Positions 6,914 through 8,259 of a DNA stretch of 8,259 nt are shown piece after piece. Location: contig JAGAAH010000218.1 in assembly GCA_017615375.1 (NCBI GenBank), forward strand, positions 1 through 8,259, in the 5' to 3' direction. This DNA is from Lachnospiraceae bacterium (GTDB taxonomy: Bacteria; Bacillota; Clostridia; Lachnospirales; Lachnospiraceae). The translations under genes were made by a program, and so were the position numbers. Position 1 is the first letter of the stretch. Each line of letters begins with the position of its first letter. The notes beneath the pieces are model-generated. The model saw nothing but the letters and a program-made list of their open reading frames with translations, was not told the DNA's origin and ran no database searches.

Positions 6914-6936
6914 GGCGGAAGGTTATTCCTTCCGCC
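6914..6936 (-). terminator. Hairpin after nifJ, probable weak terminator
   Basis: A perfect 9-bp GC-rich stem, GGCGGAAGG (6914-6922) with CCTTCCGCC (6928-6936), and a 5-base loop, 29 bp past the nifJ stop. On the minus strand it is followed by TTTATAAAATAAA, a poor U-tract, so termination may be partial. The same stretch (TATAAA/TAAAAT) is the only -10-like sequence ahead of hflK, but it has no matching -35. Confidence 0.6.
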
Positions 6937-6965
6937 CTTAAGTACATATGTTATAAAAGCGCTAT

Positions 6966-8259
6966 TTAGTTATTCTTTGCCATACTCTCGTATGAAGCGT
7001 ACTTCTCCTTAGCACCCTCTTCTGCCTTCTTAAGCAATACTTCGCCCTCTTCAGGGAATGTACGAAGAAGTGATGCGTAACGAACCTCGCCCATTAAGAA
7101 CTCTCTGTAGTCCATTGAAGGAGCCTTGGAGTCTAACTGGAACGGATTCTTTCCTGCTTCCTTGAGTCTAGGATCGTAACGATATAAGAACCAATATCCT
7201 GCTTCAACAGCCTTCTTGGTCTCTTCCATTGCGGAAGACATACCCTTAACGATACCGTGGTTGATACAAGGAGCGTAAGCGATAAGTACTGATGGTCCCG
7301 GATAGCTCTCTGCTTCCTTCATAGCCTTAATAAGCTATGCAGGGTTAGCGCCGAGTGCTACCTGAGCTACATATACGTATCCATAGCTCATAGCAAGAAG
7401 TCCTAAGTCCTTCTTCGCTGTCTTCTTACCGGATGCTGCGAACTGTGCAACCGCACCGATAGGAGTAGCCTTGGATGACTGTCCGCCTGTATTTGAATAT
7501 ACTTCTGTATCTACGATTAAGATATTAACATCTTCGCCTGATGCAAGTACATGATCGAGTCCGCCGAATCCGATATCGTAAGCCCAACCGTCTCCACCGT
7601 ACATCCACATGGACTTCTTAGCAAGATGCTCTTTGTTGTGAAGGATATCATCAACAATCTTATTATCTTTAATCTTTTCAAGTGCTGCTATTAAATTATC
7701 CGTAACTTCACGGCTCTTATCGGAATCTTCCGAATCCTTAAGGTACTCGTTAACAGCCTTCTTTGCTGCTGCGCTTAATTTATCATTAAGTAACTCTTCA
7801 AGCTTCATTCTAAGGCGTGCTCTCTGCTGCTTAACAGCCAAGACCATACCAAGTGAGAATTCGGCGTTATTCTCGAATAATGAGTTAGACCATGCAGGTC
7901 CTCTTCCGTCCTTATTGGTTGTGTAAGGTACTGAAGGGCTTGCAGCTCCCCAAGCCTGTGTACAACCTGTTGCATTAGCGAAGTACATTCTGTCGCCGAA
8001 CAACTGAGTCATAAGCTTAGCGTAAGGTGTCTCACCACATCCTGCACATGCTCCCGAGAACTCAAGAAGCGGCTGCTCGAACTGGCTTCCCTTAACGGAG
8101 AACTTATCCATCGGGTTGTCCTTATGAGGTAATGCTGCTACGTAATCCCATACCTTAACCTGATCGTCCTGAGTCTCAAGGTTAACGAATGAAATTGCCT
8201 TCTCCTTAGCAGGACATGCTGCGATACAAGCGCCGCATCCCGTACAATCAAGAGGAGAA
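6966..8259 (-). pseudogene. nifJ: Pyruvate:ferredoxin oxidoreductase, 3' part, interrupted by an in-frame TAG
   Basis: The C-terminal third (about 430 codons) of a pyruvate:ferredoxin oxidoreductase of roughly 1170-1190 residues; the 5' part lies beyond the right edge. The enzyme decarboxylates pyruvate to acetyl-CoA and passes electrons to ferredoxin. Visible are the second ferredoxin-type cluster motif CTGCGACIAACP (8246-8214), the proximal-cluster cysteines in ACAGCGETPY and NATGCTQ, and the thiamine diphosphate site GDGWAYDIGFGG to DTEVYSNTGGQ (7595-7479). The cysteine spacing 3 then 25 matches Desulfovibrio africanus Cys812/815/840. The fourth ligand, Cys in YAPCINHG (7268-7266), lies beyond a TAG at 7335-7337. 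Apart from that codon the frame is open and conserved to TAA at 6966, with no frameshift. If the stop is real, the product loses its last 122 residues. Function therefore depends on whether the TAG is an error, a mutation or is read through. Confidence 0.93.
7335..7337 (-). other. In-frame TAG at a conserved glutamine position of nifJ
   Basis: The minus strand reads GCT AAC CCT GCA TAG CTT ATT (A-N-P-A-stop-L-I). Related enzymes carry Gln here (xQxLKA), so one C-to-T change from CAG explains it. No indel is needed. The next ATG in frame (7322) has no good ribosome binding site. Confidence 0.9.

Noticed and set aside
6966..8111. Two separate genes on either side of the nifJ stop, or a frameshift
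   Set aside because: Both halves are in the same frame with conserved sequence running straight through the TAG, and the ATG at 7322 has no good ribosome binding site. One gene with one nonsense codon explains it.

Overview
The window looks like a chromosomal segment of a low-GC anaerobic Firmicute, most likely a member of the Lachnospiraceae. This rests on a pyruvate:ferredoxin oxidoreductase of clostridial type, strong AGGAGG ribosome binding sites, a Lachnospiraceae-type DUF5721-like protein, and AT-rich spacers with U-tract terminators. There are no transposases, phage genes or cas genes. The species call is an inference from family resemblance.

Layout from left to right. (1) A small protein of unknown function (40-519, minus) is divergent from (2) a plus-strand pair: an M18 metallo-aminopeptidase (628-1926) and an alpha/beta hydrolase of the monoacylglycerol-lipase/lysophospholipase type (1968-2897). 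The pair ends at a strong terminator (2911-2941). (3) A 409-bp convergent gap (2898-3306) follows. It holds a tandem array of four hairpin units (2975-3194) with an exact 62-bp period, and is closed by a second terminator (3257-3291) whose stem shares 11 bp with the first. (4) A minus-strand operon reads hflK (6879-5896), hflC (5879-5007), then a membrane protein with two N-terminal zinc ribbons (4995-3307). (5) The 3' end of a pyruvate:ferredoxin oxidoreductase gene (nifJ, minus, 8259-6966) runs in from the right edge. It is interrupted by one in-frame TAG at 7335-7337.

How the genes fit together. The aminopeptidase and hydrolase are probably co-transcribed housekeeping hydrolases, one acting on peptides and one on lipid esters. 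HflK and HflC form an SPFH membrane scaffold known to modulate FtsH. The tightly linked zinc-ribbon membrane protein may be a partner of that scaffold. Pyruvate:ferredoxin oxidoreductase is the central pyruvate-to-acetyl-CoA step of the fermentation. As written, the stop would remove the last ligand of its proximal iron-sulfur cluster, so the TAG is a sequencing error, a recent mutation, or suppressed.

The most unusual object is the array at 2975-3194. Four units have the form GCATCGRAA-N14-AATATCGATGC, each exactly 34 bp, separated by exactly 28 bp of unrelated sequence. The arms and spacing are kept while the contents vary, and pairing often extends into the variable parts. I do not recognise it as a known element.
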